Of a DNA stretch of 64,000 nucleotides, positions 9,001 through 16,885 are shown one piece after another; the stretch's first letter is position 1; each line of letters opens with the position of its first letter. The stretch lies in the NCBI RefSeq assembly GCF_014656215.1, contig NZ_BNBZ01000009.1:1-64000 (forward strand). Direction: 5' to 3'. The stretch comes from Streptomyces zaomyceticus (GTDB lineage Bacteria > Actinomycetota > Actinomycetes > Streptomycetales > Streptomycetaceae). The notes beneath the pieces were generated by a model that had not been told where the DNA came from, made no database searches, and was given only the letters and a program-made list of their open reading frames with translations. The translations under genes and the position numbers were made by a program.

Positions 9001-9264
9001 ATGACCAGGATGGTTCGTGCACTTAGCGCCATAGCCGTTGCGGCGGCTGCTCTCGGCGCACTCGCCGTCGGCGAGCCCTCGTGGGAGAGCACCCCGGCGC
9101 ATTCCGTGGCAGGGCCGGGCGAGCCCTCGTGGGAGTTCGCTCCGGCGCACTCCCTGTGGGCGGGGCCGGGTGAGCCTTCGTGGGAGTCCACTCCCGCGGA
9201 TGTGGTGCTCGCGTCTCCCTACGAGCCCTCCTGGGAAATCGCTCCCAAGGGCGCGGGCGCGTGA
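9001..9264 (+). CDS. secreted small protein with four EPSWE repeats
   Basis: An 87-residue protein. Residues 1-23 look like a signal peptide (positive MTRMVR, then an Ala/Leu-rich core). The rest is four units of 16-17 residues, each with EPSWExxP: residues 25-32, 41-48, 58-65 and 75-82. There is no Cys. The four Trp are evenly spaced and a fifth lies at residue 53. The ATG at 9001 is preceded by GGTGGAG; the open frame upstream is not coding-like. The stop overlaps the next gene (GTGA). Function unknown: candidates are a processed signalling peptide, a modified-peptide precursor or a cell-wall peptide. It is divergent from a LuxR-type regulator. Confidence 0.72.
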   Translation: MTRMVRALSAIAVAAAALGALAVGEPSWESTPAHSVAGPGEPSWEFAPAHSLWAGPGEPSWESTPADVVLASPYEPSWEIAPKGAGA

Positions 9265-9581
9265 CCGTGCCGCCGGACGACCCCAGGTTCCGCCGGGAGA
9301 TGGCTTCGGCCTACCGATCCGGATGGCATTTCGTCGACCTCGCCACGGCCATCCCCCACCGTGGCGACGCGTTGAAGATCACTCTCTTCGGAGAGCCGAT
9401 CGTGGTGGCACGGGAGCAGGACGAGGACGTCCGCGCCTACCGCTGCCTCCGCCGTCCCCGCGGCGCCCCACAGCCCATCCGCTGTGCCATCCGGTACGGC
9501 ATGATCTTCGTCAACCTCGACCAGCGGGACCACCAGCTGATCGAACCCGAGACCATCACCGCCACCCCCCGCAGTGCCTGA
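9261..9581 (+). CDS. Rieske-like fragment with both histidine ligands replaced
   Basis: A 106-residue protein. Residues 20-87 match the N-terminal Rieske domain of ring-hydroxylating oxygenases (SGWHFV, FGEPIVVARE, RGAP, then GMIFVNLD). A Rieske centre needs CxH and CxxH; here the places read C62-L-R64 and C75-A-I-R78, and the gap between the cysteines is shortened to 13 from about 20. It therefore cannot hold an ordinary Rieske [2Fe-2S] cluster. The GTG at 9261 overlaps the TGA of the repeat-peptide gene by 4 bp, which indicates translational coupling and a shared job. No catalytic mononuclear-iron domain follows. Possibly a repurposed binding domain. Confidence 0.7.
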   Translation: MTVPPDDPRFRREMASAYRSGWHFVDLATAIPHRGDALKITLFGEPIVVAREQDEDVRAYRCLRRPRGAPQPIRCAIRYGMIFVNLDQRDHQLIEPETITATPRSA

Positions 9582-9623
9582 GCGATTCCCCCGTCGTTGT
9601 AGATCGCTCAAGCACTTCCCCCA

Positions 9624-9668
9624 CACAGCGACGCCATCGCGGACCTGAAACGCGATGGCGTCGCTGTG
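9624..9668. terminator. terminator after the peptide/Rieske-like operon
   Basis: A perfect 18-bp stem (CACAGCGACGCCATCGCG at 9624-9641 with its complement at 9651-9668) around a 9-nt loop. It lies 42 bp after the stop at 9581 and faces the convergent PPOX gene as well. Confidence 0.85.
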
Positions 9669-9670
9669 CT

Positions 9671-9698
9671 GCGCCCGCGCGTTTCCCCGCGCGGGCGC
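9671..9698. terminator. second hairpin in tandem
   Basis: GCGCCCGCGC and GCGCGGGCGC form a 10-bp stem with an 8-nt loop, immediately after the preceding terminator. It is probably part of a double bidirectional terminator between the two convergent operons. Confidence 0.6.
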
Positions 9699-9720
9699 CT
9701 TCGTGTGTCCGGTACGTGTT

Positions 9721-9782
9721 CCGTACGGGCGGCGGGTGCGCCCTTTCCCGTACGGGACCGGGCGCGGCCTCTCCCGTACGGG
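9721..9782. repeat. three spaced copies of the palindrome CCGTACGG
   Basis: CCGTACGGG at 9721-9729 and CCCGTACGGG at 9747-9756 and 9773-9782, spaced about 26 bp. The last two are followed by related ACCGGGCGCGG / TCAGGCGCGG tails, so the last ~52 bp is nearly a tandem repeat. It abuts the stop codon of the minus-strand PPOX gene. Confidence 0.7.
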
Positions 9783-10187
9783 TCAGGCGCGGCCCATCGC
9801 GCGCGTGAGGGCGATCTCGATGACGACCCGGTCCGGGTTCGGCGCCGGCGTGCGCCCGTAGCGGTCCGCGTAGCGCCCGACCGCGTCCGCGACGACCTCC
9901 GCCTCGGTGCGGATGTGCGCGACGCCCTCCAGGGTGGCCCAGCGCCCCTTGTCGACCTGGCAGACCGCGACCCTGGCGCCCTCCGCGCCCGCCGCCAGGA
10001 CATTGGCGACCTTCCGGCTGTGCTTGTTGGTGATGACCCGCGCGCGGCCGTTCTCGGGGTCGTACGTGACGCCCACCGCCACGACGTGCGGGGTGCCGTC
10101 CGGGCGCGGGGTGGTCAGGGTGCACATGTGGTACTCGCGCCAGAAGCCGAGGTACGAGTCGGAAGGGTTCTTCGGGTCGGTCGCCAT
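9783..10187 (-). CDS. PPOX-class pyridoxamine 5'-phosphate oxidase-like (probably F420- or FMN-dependent) protein
   Basis: A 134-residue split-barrel protein. LGFWREYHMCTLTTPRPDGTPHVVAVGVTYD corresponds to the first strands of the flavin/F420-binding barrel; NKHSRKVANV and GRWATLEGVAHI follow in the usual places. The length fits the single-domain actinobacterial FDOR/PPOX family, which reduces or binds substrates using FMN or F420; which cofactor is used cannot be told by eye. The gene is divergent from clpB, with 122 bp between the starts that holds the clpB HAIR site. Confidence 0.85.
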   Translation of the reverse strand: MATDPKNPSDSYLGFWREYHMCTLTTPRPDGTPHVVAVGVTYDPENGRARVITNKHSRKVANVLAAGAEGARVAVCQVDKGRWATLEGVAHIRTEAEVVADAVGRYADRYGRTPAPNPDRVVIEIALTRAMGRA

Positions 10188-10224
10188 GCACGGAAACTAC
10201 CCGGGGCGGGACTCTCCTCGATAC

Positions 10225-10245
10225 CTTGAGCGGGATCGACTCAAC
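10225..10245. promoter_or_regulatory. HAIR operator upstream of clpB
   Basis: CTTGAGC-N7-ACTCAAC keeps 12 of 14 arm positions of the HspR consensus with the exact 7-nt spacer. It lies 65 bp before the clpB GTG. Repression of clpB by HspR is established in S. coelicolor, so the assignment is firm; the site may also affect the divergent PPOX gene. Confidence 0.88.
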
Positions 10246-10309
10246 TTTGTGTACCCTGGAGGAGTCATAAAGGGAGAGGACCCGAAGCAACCCAGGAGGA
10301 GCACCGCAC

Positions 10310-12901
10310 GTGGACGCCGAACTGACCAACCGGAGCCGGGACGCCATCAACGCGGCGAGCAGCCGCGCCGTGTCCGAGGGGCACGCCGACCTGACCCCCG
10401 CCCACCTTCTGCTGGCGCTGCTCACCGGTCAGGACAACGAGAACATCACCGATCTGCTCGCCGCCGTCGAGGCCGACCAGGCGGTCGTGCGCTCCGGCGC
10501 CGAGCGGCTGCTCGCCGCCCTGCCGAGCGTCACCGGGTCCACGGTCGCGCCCCCGCAGCCCACCCGCGACTTCCTCGCGGTCGTCGCCGACGCCGACCGG
10601 CGGGCCAAGGAGCTCGGCGACGACTATCTGTCCACCGAGCACCTCCTCGTCGGGATCGCGGCCAAGGGCGGCCCGGCCGGTGAGATCCTCGACGGGCAGG
10701 GCGCGAGCGCATCGAAGCTGCTCGACGCCTTCGAGAAGAGCAGGGGAGGACGCCGGGTGACCACACCCGACCCGGAGGGGCAGTACAAGGCGCTGGAGAA
10801 GTTCGGCACGGACTTCACGGCCGCCGCGCGCGAGGGCAAGCTGGACCCGGTCATCGGCCGCGACCACGAGATCCGCCGCGTCGTGCAGGTGCTGTCCCGC
10901 CGCACCAAGAACAACCCGGTCCTCATCGGTGAGCCCGGTGTCGGCAAGACCGCCGTCGTCGAGGGCCTCGCCCAGCGGATCGTGAAGGGCGACGTACCCG
11001 AGTCGCTCAGGAACAAGCGGCTGGTCTCGCTCGACCTCGGCGCGATGGTCGCCGGAGCGAAGTACCGCGGCGAGTTCGAGGAGCGCCTGAAGACCGTCCT
11101 CGCCGAGATCAAGGCGAGCGACGGCCAGATCATCACCTTCATCGACGAGCTGCACACGGTCGTCGGCGCGGGCGCCGGCGGCGACTCCGCCATGGACGCG
11201 GGCAACATGCTCAAGCCCATGCTGGCCCGCGGCGAGCTCCGGATGGTCGGCGCGACCACCCTCGACGAGTACCGCGAGCGGATCGAGAAGGACCCCGCCC
11301 TGGAGCGCCGCTTCCAGCAGGTCCTGGTCGCCGAGCCGACCGTCGAGGACACCATCGCGATCCTCCGCGGCCTCAAGGGCCGGTACGAGGCCCACCACAA
11401 GGTGCAGATCAACGACTCCGCGCTGGTGGCCGCCGCGACCCTCTCCGACCGGTACATCACCTCCCGCTTCCTGCCCGACAAGGCCATCGACCTCGTCGAC
11501 GAGGCCGCCTCCCGGCTCCGTATGGAGATCGACTCCTCGCCCGTCGAGATCGACGAGCTCCAGCGCTCCGTGGACCGGCTCCGCATGGAGGAGCTCGCCC
11601 TCAAGAACGAGACGGACGCGGCGAGCAAGCAGCGGCTGGAGAAGCTCCGGCGCGACCTCGCCGACCGCGAGGAGGAGCTGCGCGGCCTCACCGCCCGCTG
11701 GGAGAAGGAGAAGCAGTCCCTCAACCGGGTCGGCGAGCTGAAGGAGCGCCTCGACGAGACCCGCGGCCGCGCCGAGCGCGCCCAGCGCGACGGCGACTTC
11801 GACACCGCCTCCAAGCTGCTCTACGGCGAGATCCCGGCCCTGGAGCGGGAGCTGGAGGAGGCGAGCGAGGCCGAGGCCCAGCAGGAGTCGGCCAAGGACA
11901 GCATGGTCAAGGACGAGGTCGGCCCCGACGACATCGCGGACGTCGTCGGCGCCTGGACCGGCATCCCCGCCGGCCGCCTCCTGGAGGGCGAGACGCAGAA
12001 GCTGCTGCGCATGGAGGACGAGCTCGGCCGACGGCTGATCGGCCAGACCGAGGCCGTCCGGGCCGTCTCCGACGCCGTGCGCCGCACCCGCGCGGGCATC
12101 GCCGACCCCGACCGGCCCACCGGCTCCTTCCTCTTCCTCGGCCCCACGGGCGTCGGCAAGACGGAGCTGGCGAAGGCGCTCGCCGACTTCCTCTTCGACG
12201 ACGAGCGGGCCATGGTCCGCATCGACATGTCGGAGTACGGCGAGAAGCACAGCGTCTCCCGCCTGGTCGGCGCGCCTCCCGGCTACGTCGGCTACGAGGA
12301 GGGCGGACAGCTCACCGAGGCGGTCCGCCGCCGCCCGTACAGCGTGGTCCTCCTCGACGAGGTGGAGAAGGCGCACCCGGAGGTCTTCGACGTCCTGCTC
12401 CAGGTCCTGGACGACGGCCGGCTCACCGACGGGCAGGGGCGGACGGTGGACTTCCGCAACACCATCCTGATCCTCACCTCGAACCTCGGCAGCCAGTACC
12501 TCGTCGACCCGCTGACCTCGGCGGACGTCAAGAAGCAGCAGGTCATGGACGTCGTCAGGGCGAGCTTCAAGCCGGAGTTCCTCAACCGGCTCGACGACCT
12601 GGTCGTCTTCTCCGCCCTCGACCGGGCCGAGCTGGGCCGGATCGCGAGCCTCCAGATCGACCGGCTCGCCCAGCGGCTCGCCGAGCGCCGGCTCACCCTG
12701 GACATCACCCCGGAGGCCCTGGAGTGGCTCGCCGAGGAGGGCAACGACCCCGCGTACGGCGCCCGGCCGCTGCGCCGTCTGATCCAGACGGCGATCGGCG
12801 ACCGGCTGGCCAGGGAGATCCTCGCGGGCGAGGTCCGCGACGGCGACACGGTCCGGGTGGACCGCTTCGAGGACGGCCTGATCGTGGGGCCGGCGCGGTA
12901 G
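10310..12901 (+). CDS. clpB: ATP-dependent disaggregase ClpB
   Basis: An 863-residue Hsp100. It has an N-terminal Clp_N repeat domain (to ~150), AAA+ domain 1 with Walker [10 protein letters not shown] (~residue 205), a coiled-coil middle domain (~400-520) that distinguishes ClpB from ClpA/C, and AAA+ domain 2 with GPTGVGKTE (~610), then the C-terminal domain. It extracts polypeptides from aggregates together with DnaK-DnaJ-GrpE, whose operon is 5 kb away under the same repressor. The GTG start has CAGGAGGA about 10 nt upstream. Confidence 0.98.
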   Translation: MDAELTNRSRDAINAASSRAVSEGHADLTPAHLLLALLTGQDNENITDLLAAVEADQAVVRSGAERLLAALPSVTGSTVAPPQPTRDFLAVVADADRRAKELGDDYLSTEHLLVGIAAKGGPAGEILDGQGASASKLLDAFEKSRGGRRVTTPDPEGQYKALEKFGTDFTAAAREGKLDPVIGRDHEIRRVVQVLSRRTKNNPVLIGEPGVGKTAVVEGLAQRIVKGDVPESLRNKRLVSLDLGAMVAGAKYRGEFEERLKTVLAEIKASDGQIITFIDELHTVVGAGAGGDSAMDAGNMLKPMLARGELRMVGATTLDEYRERIEKDPALERRFQQVLVAEPTVEDTIAILRGLKGRYEAHHKVQINDSALVAAATLSDRYITSRFLPDKAIDLVDEAASRLRMEIDSSPVEIDELQRSVDRLRMEELALKNETDAASKQRLEKLRRDLADREEELRGLTARWEKEKQSLNRVGELKERLDETRGRAERAQRDGDFDTASKLLYGEIPALERELEEASEAEAQQESAKDSMVKDEVGPDDIADVVGAWTGIPAGRLLEGETQKLLRMEDELGRRLIGQTEAVRAVSDAVRRTRAGIADPDRPTGSFLFLGPTGVGKTELAKALADFLFDDERAMVRIDMSEYGEKHSVSRLVGAPPGYVGYEEGGQLTEAVRRRPYSVVLLDEVEKAHPEVFDVLLQVLDDGRLTDGQGRTVDFRNTILILTSNLGSQYLVDPLTSADVKKQQVMDVVRASFKPEFLNRLDDLVVFSALDRAELGRIASLQIDRLAQRLAERRLTLDITPEALEWLAEEGNDPAYGARPLRRLIQTAIGDRLAREILAGEVRDGDTVRVDRFEDGLIVGPAR

Positions 12902-12902
12902 C

Positions 12903-13355
12903 TCAGGTGTCGAAGGCCCGGACACGTACGAGGGCGGTGCCGCCGTCCTCGTACGTGATCCGCAGGTTCACGAAGAGCATCTCGTCGAACGACACGTCCA
13001 GGCACCGGTCCTGCTCGCAGGAGAACGCGGGCTCCCCGGCCGGGTAGGTCGCTTCCAGCCACCCCCCGACCTCGGAGCGTGGCATCCGGAACTCCGCGTC
13101 GGCCACGGTGTCCTGCCAGTGGGCCGCCGTGCAGTGGGCGTCCTCCGCGCTCATCGGGAGGCTTCCCCGGGCGAAGGTCATCACCTCGGAGCAGTCGACC
13201 TGCTGCGACTCACCGATCTCGCTCCAGGCCATCGCACCCCAGGCCAGCAGGGCCACCGGCCCGCCGCAGAACACGGTCACCACCGCCGAGACCCACACCC
13301 AGGTCCACGCCCGCGGCTTCACCGGCCCGGCCTTCTCCGCCGTTTTCTCCCCCAT
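12903..13355 (-). CDS. hypothetical single-pass membrane protein
   Basis: A 150-residue protein. Residues 1-15 are charged, ~16-42 form one transmembrane helix (WTWVWVSAVVTVFCGGPVAL), and the remainder is a predicted extracellular domain with four Cys (VDCSEV, DAHCTA, FSCEQDRCLDV) that could make two disulfides. No family recognised. Its stop is one base from the clpB stop, in convergent orientation, with no room for a separate terminator. Confidence 0.65.
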   Translation of the reverse strand: MGEKTAEKAGPVKPRAWTWVWVSAVVTVFCGGPVALLAWGAMAWSEIGESQQVDCSEVMTFARGSLPMSAEDAHCTAAHWQDTVADAEFRMPRSEVGGWLEATYPAGEPAFSCEQDRCLDVSFDEMLFVNLRITYEDGGTALVRVRAFDT

Positions 13356-13462
13356 GAGGACCAGATCTTGTCAGCCCGCAGCGGATCGCGGGAGGTGGGA
13401 CTTGCCACGAACGGCCCGCGATGGGGGAGGATGGCGAGCATCCGTACGAAGGGAAATACACG

Positions 13463-13999
13463 GTGAGCATCGACCCGTCCTCGATTCCGAATTTCGGGGG
13501 CCAGCCCCAGCCTCAGGCCGCAGGACCGGCGGGCCCCGTCGTCCCCGACCAGGACCTCGTCAAGCAGCTCCTCGAGCAGATGGAGCTGAAGTACGTCGTC
13601 GACGACGAGGGTGACCTCGCGGCGCCGTGGGAGGAATTCCGCACGTACTTCATGTTCCGCGGCGAGGGCGAGCAGCAGGTCTTCTCGGTGCGGACGTTCT
13701 ACGACCGTCCGCACTCCGCCGACGACCGCGCCAAGATCCTCGACGCGATCGACGACTGGAACCGCCGCACCCTGTGGCCCAAGGTCTACACGCACCTGCA
13801 CGAGGAGGAGGACGGCTCCGCCACCCTCCGCCTCATCGGTGAGGCCCAGATGCTGATCGGCACCGGCGTCGCCCTGGAGCACTTCGTGTCCTCCACGGTC
13901 AGCTGGGTCCGCGCCTCCATCGAGTTCGACAAGTGGGTCGTGGAGCAGTTCGGCCTGGAGTCCCCGGAGGACAAGGCCGCGGGTGACGAAGAGGCCTAG
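13463..13999 (+). CDS. YbjN domain-containing protein
   Basis: A 178-residue protein. A Pro/Gln-rich N-terminal tail (about 30 residues) is followed by the YbjN fold: LLEQMELKYVVDDEG, FRTYFMFRGEGEQQVFSVRTFYDR, RRTLWPKVYTHLHEE and the C-terminal helix-rich SSTVSWVRASIEF. YbjN proteins are small, soluble and structurally like type III secretion chaperones; their role in actinobacteria is not established. The GTG at 13463 has GAAGGGA about 10 nt upstream. It is a single-gene unit ended by the hairpin at 14024. Confidence 0.82.
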   Translation: MSIDPSSIPNFGGQPQPQAAGPAGPVVPDQDLVKQLLEQMELKYVVDDEGDLAAPWEEFRTYFMFRGEGEQQVFSVRTFYDRPHSADDRAKILDAIDDWNRRTLWPKVYTHLHEEEDGSATLRLIGEAQMLIGTGVALEHFVSSTVSWVRASIEFDKWVVEQFGLESPEDKAAGDEEA

Positions 14000-14023
14000 G
14001 CCCTTCCCGTAGCAGAGCGGTAC

Positions 14024-14075
14024 GAGAGCCCGGCCGGGCCGTGATCATCAGGATCGCGGCCCCGGCCGGGCTCTC
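14024..14075. terminator. terminator between convergent ybjN-like and aminotransferase genes
   Basis: GAGAGCCCGGCCGGG and CCCGGCCGGGCTCTC form a 15-bp stem; the loop can pair further. It is placed between the stops at 13999 and 14108 and probably works both ways. Confidence 0.8.
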
Positions 14076-14107
14076 CTCGTGACCGCGCCGGGTCACGGAG
14101 GGGTGCC

Positions 14108-15277
14108 TCAGGCCAGCCGCTTGAGCCGGGAGACGGCCTCTTCCAGGACCTCGGTCTTCTTGCAGAAGGCGAAGCGGACGAAGGGGGCGCCGGCCTCGCG
14201 GTCGTCGTAGAAGACGGCGTTGGGGATGGCGACGACGCCGGCGCGCTCCGGCAGCGAGCGGCAGAAGGCGAAGCCGTCCTCGGCGCCGAGCGGGCGGATG
14301 TCCGTGGTCACGAAGTAGGTGCCCGCGGGGCGGTAGACCGCGAAGCCCGCCTGCGCGAGGCCGTCGCTCAGCAGGTCCCGCTTGGCCTCCAGGTCGGCGC
14401 GGAGTCCGTCGAAGTACGCGGCCGGGAGGCGGAGCGCCTCGGCGATCGCGTACTGGAACGGCCCGGAGGAGACGTAGGTGAGGAACTGCTTGGCCGAGCG
14501 GACCGCGGCGGTCAGCCCGGGGCTCGCGGTGATCCAGCCGACCTTCCAGCCGGTGAACGAGAACGTCTTGCCGGCCGAACCGATGGTCACCGTGCGCTCC
14601 CGCATCCCGGGGAGGCTCGCGATCGGCAGGTGCTCGGTCCCGTCGAAGACCAGGTGCTCGTAGACCTCGTCGGTGACGACGAGCAGGTCCCGCTCGATCG
14701 CTAGCTCGGCGACGGCGGTCAGCTCGGCCCGGGTGAGGACGGTGCCGGTCGGGTTGTGCGGGGTGTTGAGGAGGATCAGCCGGGTCCGGTCGGTGACGGC
14801 GGCCCGCAGCTCGTCGAGGTCGAGGACGTAGCCGCCCTCGTGGGGGCGGAGGGTGACGGGGACCCTGGTCCCGCCGGCCATCGCGACACAGGCGGCGTAC
14901 GAGTCGTAGTACGGCTCCAGGGCGATCACCTCGTCGCCCGGCTCGACCAGGGCGAGCAGTGCCGCCGCGATCGCCTCGGTGGCGCCCGCGGTGACGAGCA
15001 CCTCGGTGTCCGGGTCGTACGCGAGGCCGTAGCGCTGCCGCTGGTGGTCGGCGATCGCCGACCGCAGCTCGGGGACGCCGGGGCCCGGCGGGTACTGGTT
15101 GCCCCGGCCGTCCCGCAGGGCGCGGACCGCGGCCTCCCGGATCTCCTCGGGGCCGTCGGTGTCGGGAAAGCCCTGACCGAGGTTGATCGAACCGGTCCTG
15201 GCGGCGAGCGCGGACATCTCGGCGAAGATCGTCGTACCGAATTCGGCGAGCCGGCGATTGAGCAGCGGTCGTGTCAT
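14108..15277 (-). CDS. class I/II PLP-dependent aminotransferase (DapC / kynurenine-aminotransferase-like)
   Basis: A 389-residue fold-type I aminotransferase. Visible are the N-terminal INLGQGFPD, the cofactor-contact NTPHNPTG, DEVYEHL, and the PLP-lysine motif GSAGKTFSFTGWKVGW, with VRFAFCKK at the C-terminus. The AGKTFSxTGWKVGW motif is typical of the family that includes N-succinyl-diaminopimelate aminotransferase (DapC of actinobacteria) and kynurenine/glutamine transaminases; the amino donor cannot be fixed by eye. The ATG at 15277 (MTRPLLNRR) has AGGA 8 nt upstream and is preferred over 15286. It is divergent from the Ser/Cys-rich protein gene. Confidence 0.85.
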   Translation of the reverse strand: MTRPLLNRRLAEFGTTIFAEMSALAARTGSINLGQGFPDTDGPEEIREAAVRALRDGRGNQYPPGPGVPELRSAIADHQRQRYGLAYDPDTEVLVTAGATEAIAAALLALVEPGDEVIALEPYYDSYAACVAMAGGTRVPVTLRPHEGGYVLDLDELRAAVTDRTRLILLNTPHNPTGTVLTRAELTAVAELAIERDLLVVTDEVYEHLVFDGTEHLPIASLPGMRERTVTIGSAGKTFSFTGWKVGWITASPGLTAAVRSAKQFLTYVSSGPFQYAIAEALRLPAAYFDGLRADLEAKRDLLSDGLAQAGFAVYRPAGTYFVTTDIRPLGAEDGFAFCRSLPERAGVVAIPNAVFYDDREAGAPFVRFAFCKKTEVLEEAVSRLKRLA

Positions 15278-15295
15278 GACGGCCATCCTGCGGCG

Positions 15296-15327
15296 AAGCT
15301 CTGGAGTTCCTCAAGTGCGCTTTGGCG
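15296..15327 (+). repeat. 32-bp element, copy 1, upstream of the Ser/Cys-rich protein
   Basis: AAGCTCTGGAGTT then C, CTCAAGT, GC, GCTTTG, G, CG. It matches copy 2 at 15657-15688 at 28 of 32 positions. It sits in the divergent region, 27 bp before the small gene's ATG. GCTTTG could be part of a -35 box. Confidence 0.7.
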
Positions 15328-15354
15328 CGTGGCCGGGCGGGGGATCGCCATGGC

Positions 15355-15627
15355 ATGAGCATCACACTCTTCCTCTGCGGGATCGCGCTCGTGATCGCGA
15401 TCGGGGTGGCGATCATCGGATGGGGGCTGAGGGACAGCCGGCGCGGCTCCGGCGGCGGGGACAGCTGGTGGGCCGGCCCGACGGGATCGACCTCCTCGTC
15501 CTCCTCCTCGTCCACCTCCTCCTGCTCGTCGTCCTCCTCCTCGTCCAGCTCCTCCTGCTCCAGCTCCTCGTGTTCGAGCTCGTCCTGCTCCTCGTCGAGC
15601 TGCTCCAGCTCCTCCTCGTGCAGCTGA
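15355..15627 (+). CDS. small membrane-anchored Ser/Cys-repeat protein
   Basis: A 90-residue protein. Residues 2-24 form one hydrophobic helix (ITLFLCGIALVIAIGVAIIG), then comes a short basic/Gly linker, then from about residue 44 to the end almost only Ser and Cys, with Cys about every five residues (CSSSS units). The ATG at 15355 fits the helix at the N-terminus; no strong Shine-Dalgarno is seen. No family recognised. The next gene encodes a similarly built Gly/Ser/Cys protein under a shared upstream element, so the pair probably acts together, for example as metal-binding or cell-envelope proteins. Low complexity makes the reading frame less certain. Confidence 0.6.
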   Translation: MSITLFLCGIALVIAIGVAIIGWGLRDSRRGSGGGDSWWAGPTGSTSSSSSSSTSSCSSSSSSSSSSCSSSSCSSSSCSSSSCSSSSSCS

Positions 15628-15656
15628 GAACCAGGAACGGAAAGGGCTCCGGAGCC

Positions 15657-15688
15657 AAGCTCTGGAGTTGCTCAAGTCGGCTTTGACG
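15657..15688 (+). repeat. 32-bp element, copy 2, upstream of the Gly/Cys-rich protein
   Basis: AAGCTCTGGAGTT then G, CTCAAGT, CG, GCTTTG, A, CG. It lies 50 bp before the ATG at 15739. TTTGACG within it resembles a -35 box, with GGCATCTT about 17 nt on as a possible -10. Confidence 0.7.
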
Positions 15689-15738
15689 GGATGCCACCCA
15701 GGGCATCTTTCTCGCACAACAGAACGGGGGAATTACTG

Positions 15739-15996
15739 ATGGGAATCTTCTTCGGCCTCATGGGTCTTCTGGTCGTCGTGGCGGTGTTCGTCACGATCAA
15801 GGGCAGGCTCGGGGGTGGCACCCGGCGGTCGCGGCGGCGCGGCGGGCGTTCGGCCGCGTCCGGCAGCGGCGGCGGCATCACCTGGGCGGACGGCGGCGGG
15901 GGCGCTGGCTGCGGCAGCTCGTCCAGCTCCTGCGGCGGAGGCTCCGGCTCCTCCTGCGGCGGGGGCGGGGGCGGCGGCTGCGGCGGAGGCAGCTGA
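15739..15996 (+). CDS. small membrane-anchored Gly/Ser/Cys-rich protein
   Basis: An 85-residue protein. Residues 2-20 form one hydrophobic helix (GIFFGLMGLLVVVAVFVTI), then a basic linker (TRRSRRRGGR), then a Gly/Ser tail with Cys at regular intervals (AGCGSSSSSCGGGSGSSCGG). It has the same plan as the preceding protein. The ATG at 15739 has GGGGG 8 nt upstream. Glycine/cysteine-rich tails of this sort occur at the ends of some actinobacterial membrane proteins; here the tail stands alone. Function unknown. Confidence 0.62.
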   Translation: MGIFFGLMGLLVVVAVFVTIKGRLGGGTRRSRRRGGRSAASGSGGGITWADGGGGAGCGSSSSSCGGGSGSSCGGGGGGGCGGGS

Positions 15997-16015
15997 GCGG
16001 CCACCTTCCGGTAGG

Positions 16016-16044
16016 GCCCACGTCGCCTGGCACGTGACGTGGGC
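16016..16044. terminator. weak hairpin after the Gly/Cys-rich gene
   Basis: GCCCACGTC and GACGTGGGC form a 9-bp stem with an 11-nt loop, 19 bp after the stop. The remaining ~250 bp up to the next gene shows no ORF or clear promoter to me. Confidence 0.5.
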
Positions 16045-16291
16045 AAGGGGCACGGACCTGTCGGCCGAATCCGATTGAACAAGTGAACTGTGGGGTCCCC
16101 GAAGGGGTTGGAAAACACAGCAAGTTGGGTAAAAACGCTGCGAGTCGCCCGGGGTCCGTGGTTCTCTCGCTCCTGACAGAGACAGCCCTCGGACCGTGTG
16201 TGGACCCGAGCCGGCGATTCCCCACTGCCGTTGAACCCTTCTCCGGGGCGCCCCCGGCCCACCCGTCAAACCGTGTTTGCGGAGCCGACCC

Positions 16292-16810
16292 ATGCTCACC
16301 ACCCTGAAAACCTCGTACACCGACACGCGTGCGGCCGATCTGGCCTGGGCGCTCGGGCGTGAGCCGTTGCCCGCGCTCGCCGTACTCGACCTCGAACTCG
16401 CCGGAGCCAGACTTCAGTTGAGACTGCTCGGCGCCTCCCACCAGGTGCTTCTGGAAGAGGAGGGCCGCAGCTGCTCGGAGACCGTCGCCTGTATGCCCGG
16501 CAGCAGCACTCCGCTCCCGCTCGGCGTCTCCAAGCGCTTCGGCGAATGGGAGTACGAATTCGCGGCGCGCGTCGAGACGCTCTCGCACGGCTCCTTCGCG
16601 GGCCGCGCGCAGGAGCTGCTCGCACTCGTCGCCGACCACCCCAACGGACTCGCGGGGACCTTCCCCGGCTCCCCGCACGCCTTCACGGCGATGCTGGCGC
16701 AGCGCCACGAGGGCCAGGTGCGCTGGCGCACCTGGCACGCCTACCCGCAGGAAGGGCAGTTGGTGGTGACCAGGACCCGTATCGGCGCACGTATGCCCGC
16801 AACGCTCTGA
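16292..16810 (+). CDS. DUF2617 family protein
   Basis: A 172-residue soluble protein with LELAGARLQLRLLGASHQV, GEWEYEFAARVETL, LSHGSFAGRAQELLALVADHPNGLAGTFPGSPHAF and VRWRTWHAYPQEGQLVVTRT. I recognise it as the actinobacterial DUF2617 family, commonly encoded next to a membrane spermidine synthase, as here (the next gene starts 76 bp on). Role unknown; the linkage suggests a part in polyamine-related metabolism. The ATG at 16292 is preceded by GGAG. Confidence 0.82.
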   Translation: MLTTLKTSYTDTRAADLAWALGREPLPALAVLDLELAGARLQLRLLGASHQVLLEEEGRSCSETVACMPGSSTPLPLGVSKRFGEWEYEFAARVETLSHGSFAGRAQELLALVADHPNGLAGTFPGSPHAFTAMLAQRHEGQVRWRTWHAYPQEGQLVVTRTRIGARMPATL

Positions 16811-16885
16811 TACGCCCTCCCGGAGCCCCAGATGCACTCGTGTGGGTGACAAAGGGCATTCAGGTAGTGACGTAGCGTTACGGTC

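Noticed and set aside
9001..9264. The EPSWE protein as a chaplin or SapB-type morphogen
   Set aside because: It lacks the chaplin domain, has no Cys, and no lanthionine synthetase is nearby.
15296..15688. The CTCAAGT-containing 32-bp elements as HspR HAIR sites
   Set aside because: Only one half resembles a HAIR arm (ACTCAAG/CTCAAGT); the inverted partner is missing.
15355..15996. The two Cys-rich proteins as lanthipeptide or other RiPP precursors
   Set aside because: They have transmembrane helices and no leader/core split, and no modification enzyme gene is adjacent.
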